In this document: piece by piece, positions 18,075 through 26,779 of the stretch
How positions within the stretch are numbered: the stretch's first letter is position 1
How the letters are laid out: each line of letters opens with the position of its first letter
DNA from: an uncultured Spirochaetales bacterium
GTDB lineage: Bacteria; Spirochaetota; Spirochaetia; Sphaerochaetales; Sphaerochaetaceae
Assembly (NCBI GenBank): GCA_949285785.1
Contig: CASEAG010000028.1
Span: forward strand, 291,161-355,160
DNA length: 64,000 nt
Direction: 5' to 3'
The notes under the pieces: generated by a model
Told to the model about the DNA's origin: nothing
Databases searched by the model: none
What the model saw: only the letters and a program-made list of their open reading frames with translations
Position numbers and translations under genes: made by a program

Positions 18075-19375
18075 TCGTCATCCTTCGGGAGGATCAGGTT
18101 GAGTGCAACCGCGACGAGCGTCGCGACGACGACAGGGGATGATGCGAAGACCATCGTCACCCACTGGGGGAACTGCGCAAGCGACTCGCTTACAAGGCTG
18201 ACGCCCATTCCGAGAGCCGCCGACAGCCCGACTATCGAGGTGTTGCGGTAGCCCATGTGTTCACGGGAGACGAGCTTCATGCCTGTCATCGCGATCGATG
18301 CGAACACCGACACCGTCGCTCCGCCGAGCACGCACTGCGGAATCGTGGTCAGAAGCGCCGAGAACTTCGGGACCAGGCCGGCGGCCAAGAGCATCAGGGC
18401 CGTGAGGCCCAGTACCCTGCGGTTGACGACCTTCGTCGCAGAGACGATTCCGACGTTCTGCGAATACGTGGCGTTCGGCAATCCGCCCAGAAGCGATGAG
18501 AAGAGGTTGGATACTCCGAATCCTATTATTCCTCCCCTGAGCTCGTCGCTCGTCGGCTCCCTGTCCATTCCTCCAATGGTCGTGGCGCTCATGTCCCCTA
18601 TCGCCTGGATGGCGTTTATCGCGAAGAGAATCGAGATCGCCAGGATCGACGAGAACTCGAAGCGGATGCCGAATGGTGCCGGCCTGACGATGGAGAACAT
18701 GCCAGCCTCCCCTACCGCGGACAGGTCTATCATGCCGAACGGGATGGAGAAGACGTACCCGGCGGCGATGCCGAGCAGAATCGAGGCCAGTTTCACCAGC
18801 CCCTTCGCAAAGTGGTTCAGACTCGTCACGCAGACCAAGGTGAAGATGGCCACAAGCCAGTTCTGCCAGCTTCCGAAGTCGGGATTCCCGCTTCCTCCAG
18901 CCATGTAGGTTATCGCGGTTGGATACAGCGACAGTCCGATCGTGAAGACGACGGTGCCCGTGATCAGAGGCGGGAACAGATGCTGGATGCGCTTTGCGAA
19001 TACGCCGATGACGATGGCGACCAGGGAACCGACAAGCTGTGCTCCGAATATCTCGGCGATGGAGAATGTCGTTGCTATGCTCTGCATCGTCGCCAGATAG
19101 GCGAAGCTGACGCCCATGATCACCGGCAGTCTGGCCCCGCACAGCCTCGTGACGCCGAACAGCTGCAGCAGCGTCGAGAGCGCGGCGCATACGAGAGACG
19201 ACTGGATCAGGAGAATCCGCTGGGCGTTGTCCAGTCCGGCGACCGACGAGATGATTATAGCCGGTGTGACGCAGCCCACGATCATCGCGACCAGGTGCTG
19301 CATGGCAAGCGGAAGCGAACAGGCCAGAGGGGGAAGCCTCCCGTCCATGTCGAATAGAAGTCTCTTGTCGTCCAT
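18071..19375 (-). CDS. NCS2-family purine (xanthine/urate) permease
   Basis: About 434 residues with some fourteen membrane helices. NCS2 marks: Ala-Met-Gln-His in the first helix, an Ile-Gly-Asp-Met-Ser-Ala segment, and Asn-Ala-Thr-Tyr-Ser-Gln-Asn-Val-Gly. It should import xanthine, urate or a related base with H+ or Na+. The residue before Ala-Ile-Gly-Asp is Gln where many xanthine/urate members have Glu, so specificity is uncertain. Start 19375 is seven bases after TACAAT. It is divergent from diaminopropionate ammonia-lyase, a pairing also met in purine-degradation clusters. Confidence 0.85.
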   Translation of the reverse strand: MDDKRLLFDMDGRLPPLACSLPLAMQHLVAMIVGCVTPAIIISSVAGLDNAQRILLIQSSLVCAALSTLLQLFGVTRLCGARLPVIMGVSFAYLATMQSIATTFSIAEIFGAQLVGSLVAIVIGVFAKRIQHLFPPLITGTVVFTIGLSLYPTAITYMAGGSGNPDFGSWQNWLVAIFTLVCVTSLNHFAKGLVKLASILLGIAAGYVFSIPFGMIDLSAVGEAGMFSIVRPAPFGIRFEFSSILAISILFAINAIQAIGDMSATTIGGMDREPTSDELRGGIIGFGVSNLFSSLLGGLPNATYSQNVGIVSATKVVNRRVLGLTALMLLAAGLVPKFSALLTTIPQCVLGGATVSVFASIAMTGMKLVSREHMGYRNTSIVGLSAALGMGVSLVSESLAQFPQWVTMVFASSPVVVATLVAVALNLILPKDDE

Positions 19376-19382
19376 ACGCATG

Positions 19383-19411
19383 ATTGTATCATGGGAAAAC
19401 CGGGCTGTCAG
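19383..19411 (-). promoter_or_regulatory. promoter of the purine permease
   Basis: On the minus strand CTGACA (19406-19411), 17 bases, TACAAT (19383-19388), then ATG 19375 after seven bases. It is a good sigma70 match with no room for an SD site. Confidence 0.65.
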
Positions 19412-19541
19412 ACCAATCATGATGCAGAATCATCAAAAACGGACCATCATACTGAAGAATCCCACAATCCACAACGCCCGCATGCGGGAAATATTGCAAT
19501 GCGGCTGGCAGACATATATCATGGGGTCAGGAGTCGAGAAC

Positions 19542-20789
19542 ATGTCCAACTACAGCAAAGCCGATTTTTCGTGGATACTCCGCAACCCAAGCCATGAGAC
19601 CTGGGAGGCGGACAACCTGTTCAACGTGGAGACGGCCCGCAGGGCACGCCATTTCCACCGTCAGCTTCCATCCTTCAGGCAGACACCGCTTGTGAGCCTG
19701 GGTCATCTGGCCCAGATGATGGGTGTGGAGGGAATATACGTCAAGGACGAGTCACAGCGCCTCGAGCTTAACAGCTTCAAGGTCATGGGCGGCTCGTTCG
19801 CCATCTTCCGCTTCCTGCAGAAGAAGCTCGGCCTTCCCGACGAGAAGATGACATACAAGTTCCTCATCAGCAAGGAATGCCACGACATGACGGGCACCCT
19901 CACCTTCGCCAGCGCGACCGACGGCAACCACGGCAAGGGGATCGCATGGGCCAGCAGGATGCTTGGCCACAAGTGCAACATCTACGTCCACAGGGACACC
20001 AGCCAGGCCAGGATCGACGCGATCAGGATGTTCGGGGCCAACGTGACCGTCGTGGACGGCAACTACGACGATGCGGTGCGCCAGGTCGCGATCGACGCCC
20101 GCGACAACGGCTGGGAGATAATCTCCGACACGTCATGGCCGGGCTACACCGAAGTGCCGACCTGGATCATGCAGGGCTACACGACGATGCTGCTCGAGGC
20201 GCAGGAGCAGTTCGCAGGCATGGGCATCGAACGCCCCACCCACATCTTCGTTCAGGCGGGAGTTGGAGCGCTGGCCGCATCCGTAATCGGCTTCTATGCT
20301 TCGCTTTTCAAGGAGAATCTTCCCAAGTTCATAGTCGTCGAGCCTGAGAACGCCGCCTGCCTCTTCCTCAGCGCAAAGGTCGCCGACGGAAAGCCTCATG
20401 TCGTCACTGGTGACCTGGACACCATCATGGCCGGTCTTGCCTGCGGCGAGCCGTCAGAGATCGCATGGAACGTGCTCTGGCCTCTGGTTGACGCCTTCCT
20501 GTCCGTTCCCGACTACGTTGCAGCCCGTGGCATGAGGATACTCGCCACTCCGCTCAAGGACGACCCGTTCGTAATCAGCGGGGAATCGGGTGCCGTGCCC
20601 CTTGGCGCATTCTACTCCATGATGTGCGAAAAGGATGTGACCAAGGAGCTCATCGACCATCTCGGAATCGATTCCAACAGCAGACTGCTGTTCATCAACA
20701 CCGAGGGCAATACGGATCCCACCCACTTCCGCCAGATCATCTGGGACGGTTGCGATCCCGTGCCGAAGGAATACTGGACTACAAGATAG
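19542..20789 (+). CDS. dpaL: diaminopropionate ammonia-lyase
   Basis: 415 residues, against about 400 for E. coli YgeX. A PLP fold-type II enzyme that turns 2,3-diaminopropionate into pyruvate and ammonia. The PLP Lys is in Leu-Asn-Ser-Phe-Lys-Val-Met-Gly; Ala-Thr-Asp-Gly-Asn-His-Gly-Lys and Gln-Ala-Gly-Val-Gly-Ala-Leu-Ala-Ala form the cofactor loops; Val-Glu-Pro-Glu-Asn-Ala-Ala-Cys and Gly-Leu-Ala-Cys-Gly-Glu-Pro-Ser are family marks. ATG 19542 has AGGAG at 19529-19533. DpaL occurs in anaerobic purine breakdown clusters, which fits the divergent permease. Confidence 0.92.
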   Translation: MSNYSKADFSWILRNPSHETWEADNLFNVETARRARHFHRQLPSFRQTPLVSLGHLAQMMGVEGIYVKDESQRLELNSFKVMGGSFAIFRFLQKKLGLPDEKMTYKFLISKECHDMTGTLTFASATDGNHGKGIAWASRMLGHKCNIYVHRDTSQARIDAIRMFGANVTVVDGNYDDAVRQVAIDARDNGWEIISDTSWPGYTEVPTWIMQGYTTMLLEAQEQFAGMGIERPTHIFVQAGVGALAASVIGFYASLFKENLPKFIVVEPENAACLFLSAKVADGKPHVVTGDLDTIMAGLACGEPSEIAWNVLWPLVDAFLSVPDYVAARGMRILATPLKDDPFVISGESGAVPLGAFYSMMCEKDVTKELIDHLGIDSNSRLLFINTEGNTDPTHFRQIIWDGCDPVPKEYWTTR

Positions 20790-20815
20790 GATTCTGACAG
20801 AGGTGCATCGAGTGG

Positions 20816-20866
20816 TGCTCCGGCGTGTCTTCGATTCGCGAAGGCATGCTGGAGCATCATCCTTTT
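20816..20866. terminator. long hairpin between dpaL and the NlpC/P60 gene
   Basis: A bulged stem of about 16 pairs (TGCTCC at 20816 with GGAGCA ending 20856, inner CTTCG with CGAAG) followed by TCATCCTTTT. It ends dpaL and may act on the convergent gene as well. Confidence 0.65.
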
Positions 20867-20894
20867 CCGGACATCTCCATCTATCATACACCCA

Positions 20895-21401
20895 TCAAAG
20901 CAGCATCATGTGCCCGAACGACAGGATCTTCGGATTGTCGAGAGGATATGAGCGGATCGAGACACCCATGATTTCAGGAAGCGACGAGGCGTCTATGAAC
21001 TCCAGACAATCGCCTTCTACGGCGAGGACGATTCCGATATGGGACGGATCTCCGTTCGTACCATCGCCCATGAACACGAGATCCCCGGCAGCAGGAGCTG
21101 AACATGGACTCGACCAGCGGGTGTAGATCTCCATTACCGTCGAGTCTTCGAATGGCAGAGACCTGTCGACAAGCGCCTCCTTGTAGACGTTGATCACAAA
21201 ACCGCTGCAGTCGACCGTCGCGCCATCCTCCCACCAGAAGCTCTGCCCACCCCATTCATATGGAACCCCGATGTATTTCTCTGCAACCTGGACGATCCGC
21301 TGACGTTCGGCGTCGGTCAGTTCCCCGGCCTGCCGCATGGAGGTCGAGCAGGAGAAGCAAAGACAGCTGAATATCAGGATAAGAAAGACTGACTTCCTCA
21401 T
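20895..21401 (-). CDS. NlpC/P60 peptidase lipoprotein
   Basis: 168 residues. The signal peptide ends Cys-Phe-Ser-Cys-Ser, a lipobox at about residue 18. The NlpC/P60 catalytic Cys is in Val-Asp-Cys-Ser-Gly-Phe, the His in Pro-Ser-His-Ile-Gly-Ile-Val, with an Asp or polar residue following. It should cut gamma-D-Glu-diamino acid links in peptidoglycan at the envelope. The promoter TTGACC-18-CATAAT ends six bases before the ATG. Expected to be monocistronic. Confidence 0.88.
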   Translation of the reverse strand: MRKSVFLILIFSCLCFSCSTSMRQAGELTDAERQRIVQVAEKYIGVPYEWGGQSFWWEDGATVDCSGFVINVYKEALVDRSLPFEDSTVMEIYTRWSSPCSAPAAGDLVFMGDGTNGDPSHIGIVLAVEGDCLEFIDASSLPEIMGVSIRSYPLDNPKILSFGHMMLL

Positions 21402-21407
21402 GGCCTG

Positions 21408-21437
21408 ATTATGGCTTCACGCCAAAGAGACGGTCAA
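21408..21437 (-). promoter_or_regulatory. promoter of the NlpC/P60 lipoprotein
   Basis: Minus strand TTGACC (21432-21437), 18 bases, CATAAT (21408-21413), then ATG 21401 after six bases. Another start with no space for a leader. Confidence 0.65.
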
Positions 21438-21511
21438 TTGCGCATGGAGAGCATTCACACATCTTCTCGATCGGCCATGTGTAAAAAAAGACACATATTT
21501 CAGAAAACCCT

Positions 21512-21540
21512 TTGTGCCATCTCCGTAAAGGTTCTAGAAT
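21512..21540 (+). promoter_or_regulatory. promoter of the sugar ABC operon
   Basis: TTGTGC (21512-21517), 17 bases, TAGAAT (21535-21540). The expected leader before ATG 21590 is about 43 bases, so this operon, unlike most neighbours, has a real 5' leader. Confidence 0.6.
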
Positions 21541-21589
21541 GGAGGTGTTGGGCCTGTGCCTGCTCAGATCTTTCTCAGAGGTTAAGAAG

Positions 21590-22675
21590 ATGGACATAAG
21601 GTTGGAAGGACTGACGAAGACCTTCACTGGAAAGGACAAGGTCGAGACCATAGCGGTCAATGATCTCACGGTCACCATTCCGGGTGGTCATCTCGTCGGT
21701 CTCCTGGGACCTTCCGGTTGCGGAAAGAGCACCACGCTGTTCATGCTCGCTGGTCTGCATGAGCCCACGAGAGGGCGCATCTGGTTCGGCGACGAGGACG
21801 TGACGGACCTCCCGCCGGAGAAGAGGGGCATCGGTCTGGTGTTCCAGAACTACGCCCTCTACCCTCACATGACGGTATACGACAACATCGCCTTCCCGCT
21901 CCGCAACAGCAAGAGTTTCCGCGAGAAGCACAAGGATGGAAAGGAACGGCATGAGGCCATAGACCAGATTGTCCAGCAGACCGCGAAGATCGTTGCGATC
22001 GAGGAGCTGCTTGCCCGCAAGCCGAGCCAGCTTTCCGGCGGCCAGCAGCAGCGGGTCGCCATCGCCAGGGCGATCGCGAAGCAGCCCAGGGTCCTGCTTC
22101 TGGACGAGCCGCTGTCGAACCTCGACGCAAGGCTGAGGATCCAGACAAGGGAGGAGATAAGGCGCATCCAGCAGGCCACCGGCATCACGACCGTGTTCGT
22201 CACCCACGACCAGGAGGAGGCGATGAGCATCACCGACGAGATCATCGTCATGAAGGACGGCGTCGTGCAGCAGGTCGACCATCCGCAGGAGACGTACATA
22301 CATCCGGCGAACGTCTTCGTCGCCCGCTTCCTCGGCAACCCGCCGATAAACATGATCGATGCAGCCATCAAGGACGGCCAGGTGATGATAAACGGCTGTC
22401 CGGCCATCGCGGCGGCTCTGCCGGATGGACAGTACAAGGTCGGCATCAGGCCGGAGAGCTTCATCCTCTCGGACGACGGTTTCACTGCCGACATACTCAC
22501 CAAGGCGACGATAGGACGTGACTTCCAGGTGCGCTTCGACATGAACGGAAGATACAGCGAGGCGCTGATAGAGTCCGACAAGAGCATAGAGGAAGGAGAC
22601 AAGGTGCACTTCCGTCTGCGTAGAAGCGGCGTCCACATATTCGACCTTGACGAGAAGAGGATCGCGCAATGGTAG
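21590..22675 (+). CDS. carbohydrate ABC transporter ATP-binding protein (UgpC/MsmK type)
   Basis: 361 residues. Walker A Gly-Pro-Ser-Gly-Cys-Gly-Lys-Ser-Thr, signature Leu-Ser-Gly-Gly-Gln-Gln-Gln-Arg, Walker B Leu-Leu-Leu-Asp-Glu-Pro and the switch His in Val-Thr-His-Asp are intact. The C-terminal 120 residues form the TOBE/OB-like regulatory domain found in MalK/UgpC proteins. It powers the importer encoded by the next three genes. The ORF is open to 21512, but ATG 21590 starts the conserved Met-Asp-Ile-Arg-Leu. The stop overlaps the first permease start. Confidence 0.93.
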   Translation: MDIRLEGLTKTFTGKDKVETIAVNDLTVTIPGGHLVGLLGPSGCGKSTTLFMLAGLHEPTRGRIWFGDEDVTDLPPEKRGIGLVFQNYALYPHMTVYDNIAFPLRNSKSFREKHKDGKERHEAIDQIVQQTAKIVAIEELLARKPSQLSGGQQQRVAIARAIAKQPRVLLLDEPLSNLDARLRIQTREEIRRIQQATGITTVFVTHDQEEAMSITDEIIVMKDGVVQQVDHPQETYIHPANVFVARFLGNPPINMIDAAIKDGQVMINGCPAIAAALPDGQYKVGIRPESFILSDDGFTADILTKATIGRDFQVRFDMNGRYSEALIESDKSIEEGDKVHFRLRRSGVHIFDLDEKRIAQW

Positions 22676-23556
22676 GACAGAACCAGAGGAAGACGTTCCT
22701 GAAGGCGATGCTCTACCTGCTTCCGGCGCTCGTGATCATCGCGCTCTTCGTGGTCTGGCCCATGTTCCACACGCTGCGCATGAGCTTCTACGAGGACTTC
22801 AACATCTTCAACAAGACCGGCGAGGGCTTCGGCCTGTCCAGCTACATCTGGGTCCTCCAGGATCCGACATTCCACAAGGCTCTGCTGAACACGTTCATCT
22901 ACGCCATAGTAACCGTGCCGGTTTCAATCATGATCGCCCTCGCGATAGCGATACTGCTGAACAGCGGGATAAGGGGATCCAAGTTCTTCCAGACGGCATA
23001 CTTCCTGCCATATGTGACGAATGCGATAGCGATCGGCCTCGCCTTCCGTTTCATATTCCACAGCGAGTTCGGCGTCTTCAACAAGTTCCTGGCCGTCTTC
23101 GGAATCGATGCCATAAACTGGCTCACCGACCCCGACTGGGCGATGCCCACGCTGTGCATCTTCGGAGTATGGTCCGCACTGGCCTTCAAGATCGTCATAT
23201 TCCTTGCAGGACTGCAGGGCATCGATCCGCAGCTATACCAGGCGGCAAGGATCGACGAGGCCGGCAAATGGAAGATGTTCACCAGCATCACGCTGCCGCA
23301 GCTGGGTCCAATACTGGCATACCAGTTCGTCATCGCCACGATAAACGCGTTCAAGGCATACAACGAGGTCGTGGGTCTGTTCGGCGATGACGGGCCGCTT
23401 CACAGTGCTATCACGATGGTCTACTACATGTACGACAAGTTCTACAACGCGAACAAGTACACGATCGCCGCGGCCAGCGGCGTGATCATGTTCCTGATCA
23501 TCATGGTCTTCACGTTCATCCAGCTGAGGATGAGCAACCGCAGGGCGGACCAGTAG
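22669..23556 (+). CDS. sugar ABC transporter permease (MalF/UgpA type)
   Basis: 295 residues with six membrane helices. The cytoplasmic EAA loop that contacts the ATPase reads Tyr-Gln-Ala-Ala-Arg-Ile-Asp-Glu-Ala-Gly, the form seen in MalF/UgpA-like permeases. It overlaps the ATPase gene by seven bases and is followed after 11 bases by the partner permease with an AGGAGG site. Together they form the membrane channel of a CUT1-family importer. Confidence 0.92.
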   Translation: MVGQNQRKTFLKAMLYLLPALVIIALFVVWPMFHTLRMSFYEDFNIFNKTGEGFGLSSYIWVLQDPTFHKALLNTFIYAIVTVPVSIMIALAIAILLNSGIRGSKFFQTAYFLPYVTNAIAIGLAFRFIFHSEFGVFNKFLAVFGIDAINWLTDPDWAMPTLCIFGVWSALAFKIVIFLAGLQGIDPQLYQAARIDEAGKWKMFTSITLPQLGPILAYQFVIATINAFKAYNEVVGLFGDDGPLHSAITMVYYMYDKFYNANKYTIAAASGVIMFLIIMVFTFIQLRMSNRRADQ

Positions 23557-23567
23557 GAGGTGGCGGC

Positions 23568-24413
23568 ATGAACGATTCCATGAAAATCGAGAACCGCTGG
23601 GCAAGGGCCTTCGTCATACTGCTGCTGACCCTTGGAGCCATCGCGATGCTCTTTCCGTTCTTCTGGATGATAAGCGGCTCGTTCAAGACGATCAGGGAGA
23701 TAACCAGCCCCGACATCATCTGGTGGCCGGAGGAGATGCAGTGGGACAACTACACCACTGTCCTCACCATGAAGACCAACCCGTTCGGAATATACTTCAA
23801 GAACTCCATCATAGTGGCCGTCGCGAACACCGTCTTCACGCTGCTTACGACGATCCTAGGGGCATTCGCGTTCTCAAGACTGGAGTTCAAGGGACGCGAC
23901 AAGCTCTTCAGCATCCTGCTTGCGACGATGATGGTCCCCAGCCAGATGTACATCGTGACGAACTTCATCACCATAACGAGGATGAACCTCTACGACTCGC
24001 TGTGGGCCCAGATACTCCCCTACACCGCCAGCGTCTTCTACATCTACCTTCTCAGGCAGTTCTTCAACCAGATCCCCGATCAGATATATCTGGCGGCGAA
24101 GGTCGACGGCTGCTCGGACTGGAAGTACCTGTGGAAGATGATGGTGCCCAACGCCAAGAGTTCGCTGGTCACCATAGGCCTGTTCAACTTCATCGCCAGC
24201 TGGAACGCCTACCTCTGGCCGCTGATGGTCACCGGCAGAATCGAGAAGCGCGTGCTGTCGATCGGATTGAAGTATTTCGCAAGCGATTCGGGAACCGACT
24301 ACCATCTGATGATGGCGGGCGCCACCATCGTCGTGCTCCCGCTGATCGTGATATACCTCGTCTTCCAGAAGTACATCATACAGGGCATAGCCCGTGGTGG
24401 ACTCAAGGGATAG
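23568..24413 (+). CDS. sugar ABC transporter permease (MalG/UgpE type)
   Basis: 281 residues, six membrane helices. The EAA loop is Tyr-Leu-Ala-Ala-Lys-Val-Asp-Gly-Cys-Ser-Asp, and the protein ends in Gly-Gly-Leu-Lys-Gly, typical of MalG/UgpE permeases. A strong SD (GGAGGTGG) precedes ATG 23568. It pairs with the permease at 22669. Confidence 0.92.
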   Translation: MNDSMKIENRWARAFVILLLTLGAIAMLFPFFWMISGSFKTIREITSPDIIWWPEEMQWDNYTTVLTMKTNPFGIYFKNSIIVAVANTVFTLLTTILGAFAFSRLEFKGRDKLFSILLATMMVPSQMYIVTNFITITRMNLYDSLWAQILPYTASVFYIYLLRQFFNQIPDQIYLAAKVDGCSDWKYLWKMMVPNAKSSLVTIGLFNFIASWNAYLWPLMVTGRIEKRVLSIGLKYFASDSGTDYHLMMAGATIVVLPLIVIYLVFQKYIIQGIARGGLKG

Positions 24414-24438
24414 AAAAAGACTGAAAGGAGAAGAGAGA

Positions 24439-25758
24439 ATGAAAAGAATTCTTGTGTTCCTGATGGTTGCACTGATCTCGTTCAGCGCATTCGCATCCGG
24501 CGCCGCAGAGAGCGCTTCGTCTTCCGTGGCAGCCGACGAGATAACCGCAGACGATCTTCGCGCAGCGAACATCACGCTGGAGCTGTGGCATGCACAGACC
24601 AACGAGAACGGAATCGCGCTCGACATGGTCGTCGACCTCTTCAACGAGACGAACGAGTACGGCATCACGGTCAACGCCACCTGCCAGGGCGGCTACTCCG
24701 ACTGCCACAACAAGATCGTCAGCGCCCTTGCCGCAGGCACGGCTCCGAACATCGGACAGGCCTATAACAACAACATGATGACCTACATGCCCAGCGGCAA
24801 GCTGATGGACCTCACAGACTATCTGCAGGACGACTTCGGCATCACGGCAGAGGAGCTTGCACAGGTCGTGCCCTCCTACCTGGAGGAGAACAGGACCTTC
24901 CCCGACGGCAAGACCTACGCCACCAGCCTTGGAAAGTCCACCGAGGTCATGTTCTACAACAAGACCTTCTTCGACGAGCACGGACTCGAGGTCCCCACGA
25001 CCTATGAGGAGCTTGCCGAAGTGGCCAAGCAGATCAGTCAGATCACGGGCCGCCCGTCCGTCGGGTTCGACTCCATGGACAACCTGGGAATCTACGGACC
25101 GGTCAACTTCGGAGCAAGATACGCCGACGTCGACGGGAACCTCTACCTCTTCGACGAGGACAACATCGATGCCACGATGGAGTTCTACCGCTGGTGGCAG
25201 AAGGGCATCCAGGAAGGATACTTCCGCACTGCAGGCGAGGACCAGTACTGCTCCGGACCCTTCAGCAACGGCACGATCATAGCCTACATCGGATCGAGCG
25301 CCGGAACGGCATACATCCTTCCCGACGGATTCGAGTGCGCCGTCACCTACTCTCCTGTCGGAGTCAATCCTGCGGTCATCCAGCAGGGTGGCAACTTCTG
25401 CGGCTTCTCGACAGGCGATCCGCTTGTGGACCTTGCAACCAGCATCTTCCTCGAGTACATGTATGACGCCGAGGCAAGCGGACTGTATGCAGCCAACACC
25501 GGATACGCACCTTCCAGCAAGGCTGGACTCGAGACCCAGGCATACAAGGACTCGATCGCAGCCGGCGGAATCGGCCCCGAGGCGAAGGATGTCAGCGCCA
25601 CCTATCCTGACGGCGTGCTGGCATACGACCCCGTGTTCGAGAACAGCTACGAGACCCGTCTGGCCCTTTCCGACATCGTCGAGGCCATCGCCCTTGACAA
25701 GAATGCGGACATCGAGGCTCTCATAGCCGAAGCCCAGAGGACCATCGCAGCTCTCTGA
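24439..25758 (+). CDS. extracellular sugar-binding protein of the ABC importer
   Basis: 439 residues. A signal peptide of about 19 residues (Met-Lys-Arg-Ile-Leu-Val start, Phe-Ala-Ser end) is followed by Gly-Ala-Ala-Glu-Ser, a start common in spirochaete binding proteins. The mature part is a family 1 solute-binding protein, with Glu-Leu-Trp-His-Ala at the first strand and Gly-Lys-Ser-Thr-Glu-Val-Met-Phe-Tyr-Asn-Lys in the middle, like UgpB. It captures a glycan, sugar or glycerophosphodiester outside the membrane; the ligand is not known. The SD AAAGGAGA precedes the ATG and a strong terminator follows. Confidence 0.92.
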   Translation: MKRILVFLMVALISFSAFASGAAESASSSVAADEITADDLRAANITLELWHAQTNENGIALDMVVDLFNETNEYGITVNATCQGGYSDCHNKIVSALAAGTAPNIGQAYNNNMMTYMPSGKLMDLTDYLQDDFGITAEELAQVVPSYLEENRTFPDGKTYATSLGKSTEVMFYNKTFFDEHGLEVPTTYEELAEVAKQISQITGRPSVGFDSMDNLGIYGPVNFGARYADVDGNLYLFDEDNIDATMEFYRWWQKGIQEGYFRTAGEDQYCSGPFSNGTIIAYIGSSAGTAYILPDGFECAVTYSPVGVNPAVIQQGGNFCGFSTGDPLVDLATSIFLEYMYDAEASGLYAANTGYAPSSKAGLETQAYKDSIAAGGIGPEAKDVSATYPDGVLAYDPVFENSYETRLALSDIVEAIALDKNADIEALIAEAQRTIAAL

Positions 25759-25781
25759 GCACATCGACGCATCATTACAGG

Positions 25782-25814
25782 CAGGCCCGTTCCGCACGGG
25801 CCTGTCTCTTTTCT
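25782..25814 (+). terminator. intrinsic terminator of the ABC operon
   Basis: A perfect nine-base stem CAGGCCCGT / ACGGGCCTG (25782-25790 with 25796-25804), loop TCCGC, followed by the T-rich TCTCTTTTCT. This closes the four-gene importer operon. Confidence 0.88.
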
Positions 25815-25852
25815 GTTCCCCTGATCCCCTATTTGGAAGTAGAATCTGGGTC

Positions 25853-26779
25853 ATGAACGCATTCGAAATCATCGAGAGGGAGATCGCTCGGCACTCCTCA
25901 ACCGTAATAATCGGTCACATACAGCCTGACGGGGACTGCATGGGTTCCTCGTTCGGCCTCTTCCACCTCATCCGTGACAACTACGGCATAGAGCCTGTCA
26001 TCGTCAACCAGCCGATCCGTCGCTTCGATTTCCTGGGGGAATGGAATTCTCCAGGAAGCGTAGACTACACAGATGCATTCGTGATCCAGGTCGACAACTC
26101 GACCAGAGAGCGCAGCGCGGATCCTTCATTCATCGCCGCTCCGGCCATCCTGAAGATCGACCACCACCTGGTGGTGGACAGCTACGGGAGCTGGAACATC
26201 GAGCGCCAGACATCGTCCTGCTGCCAGATCATTGCAGAAGAGGCGATCGAGGCGGGTCTCGTCATCTCGCCGATGGCGGCACAGGCCCTGTACATGGGCA
26301 TGGTCACCGATACGGGACGCTTCGCCTACTCGGGTGTCGATGAACGCACTCTCGAGGTCGCCTCGCTTCTGCTTGCCACCGGATTCGACATGCCGGCCCT
26401 GATCTCTAGAATCGAGATGAGGAGCCTTGACAGCATAAGATTCCTGGCTCAGTGCTACAACGACATGCAGATCAGTCCGAAGGGTGTACTCTGGCTGTAT
26501 GTGACACAGGAGACCATCGACCGCTTCCATCTGTCACCCGACATGGTGTCGCAGGCCCTTTCGGTAATGCGTGACATCGAAGGCCACCCCATATTCGTGC
26601 TGTTCGCAGATCTTGATGGCAGGATAAGAGTGGAGTTCCGTTCGGACAGGATACGCATCGTCGACGTCGCGGTGAAGTTCGGCGGTGGTGGTCATCCTTG
26701 TGCATGCGGGGCTCGCCTGGACTCGACGGACATGATTGCACAGGTCGTCAAGGAACTGGAAAAGTACATGCCCAACTAG
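25853..26779 (+). CDS. DHH/DHHA1 phosphoesterase (NrnA-like)
   Basis: 308 residues. The DHH domain shows Gly-His-Ile-Gln-Pro-Asp-Gly-Asp-Cys near the start and Lys-Ile-Asp-His-His in the middle; the DHHA1 domain ends with Gly-Gly-Gly-Gly-His-Pro. NrnA-type enzymes degrade short oligoribonucleotides and pAp or cyclic-dinucleotide products. With two diguanylate cyclases in the window, hydrolysis of pGpG is a possible role. ATG 25853 is seven bases after TAGAAT. It overlaps the convergent GNAT gene by four bases. Confidence 0.88.
   Translation: MNAFEIIEREIARHSSTVIIGHIQPDGDCMGSSFGLFHLIRDNYGIEPVIVNQPIRRFDFLGEWNSPGSVDYTDAFVIQVDNSTRERSADPSFIAAPAILKIDHHLVVDSYGSWNIERQTSSCCQIIAEEAIEAGLVISPMAAQALYMGMVTDTGRFAYSGVDERTLEVASLLLATGFDMPALISRIEMRSLDSIRFLAQCYNDMQISPKGVLWLYVTQETIDRFHLSPDMVSQALSVMRDIEGHPIFVLFADLDGRIRVEFRSDRIRIVDVAVKFGGGGHPCACGARLDSTDMIAQVVKELEKYMPN

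Noticed and set aside
24403-25872. A 489-codon minus-strand open frame opposite the sugar-binding protein
   Set aside because: It is the antisense shadow of a gene with signal peptide, SD and family motifs, and it crosses the operon terminator.
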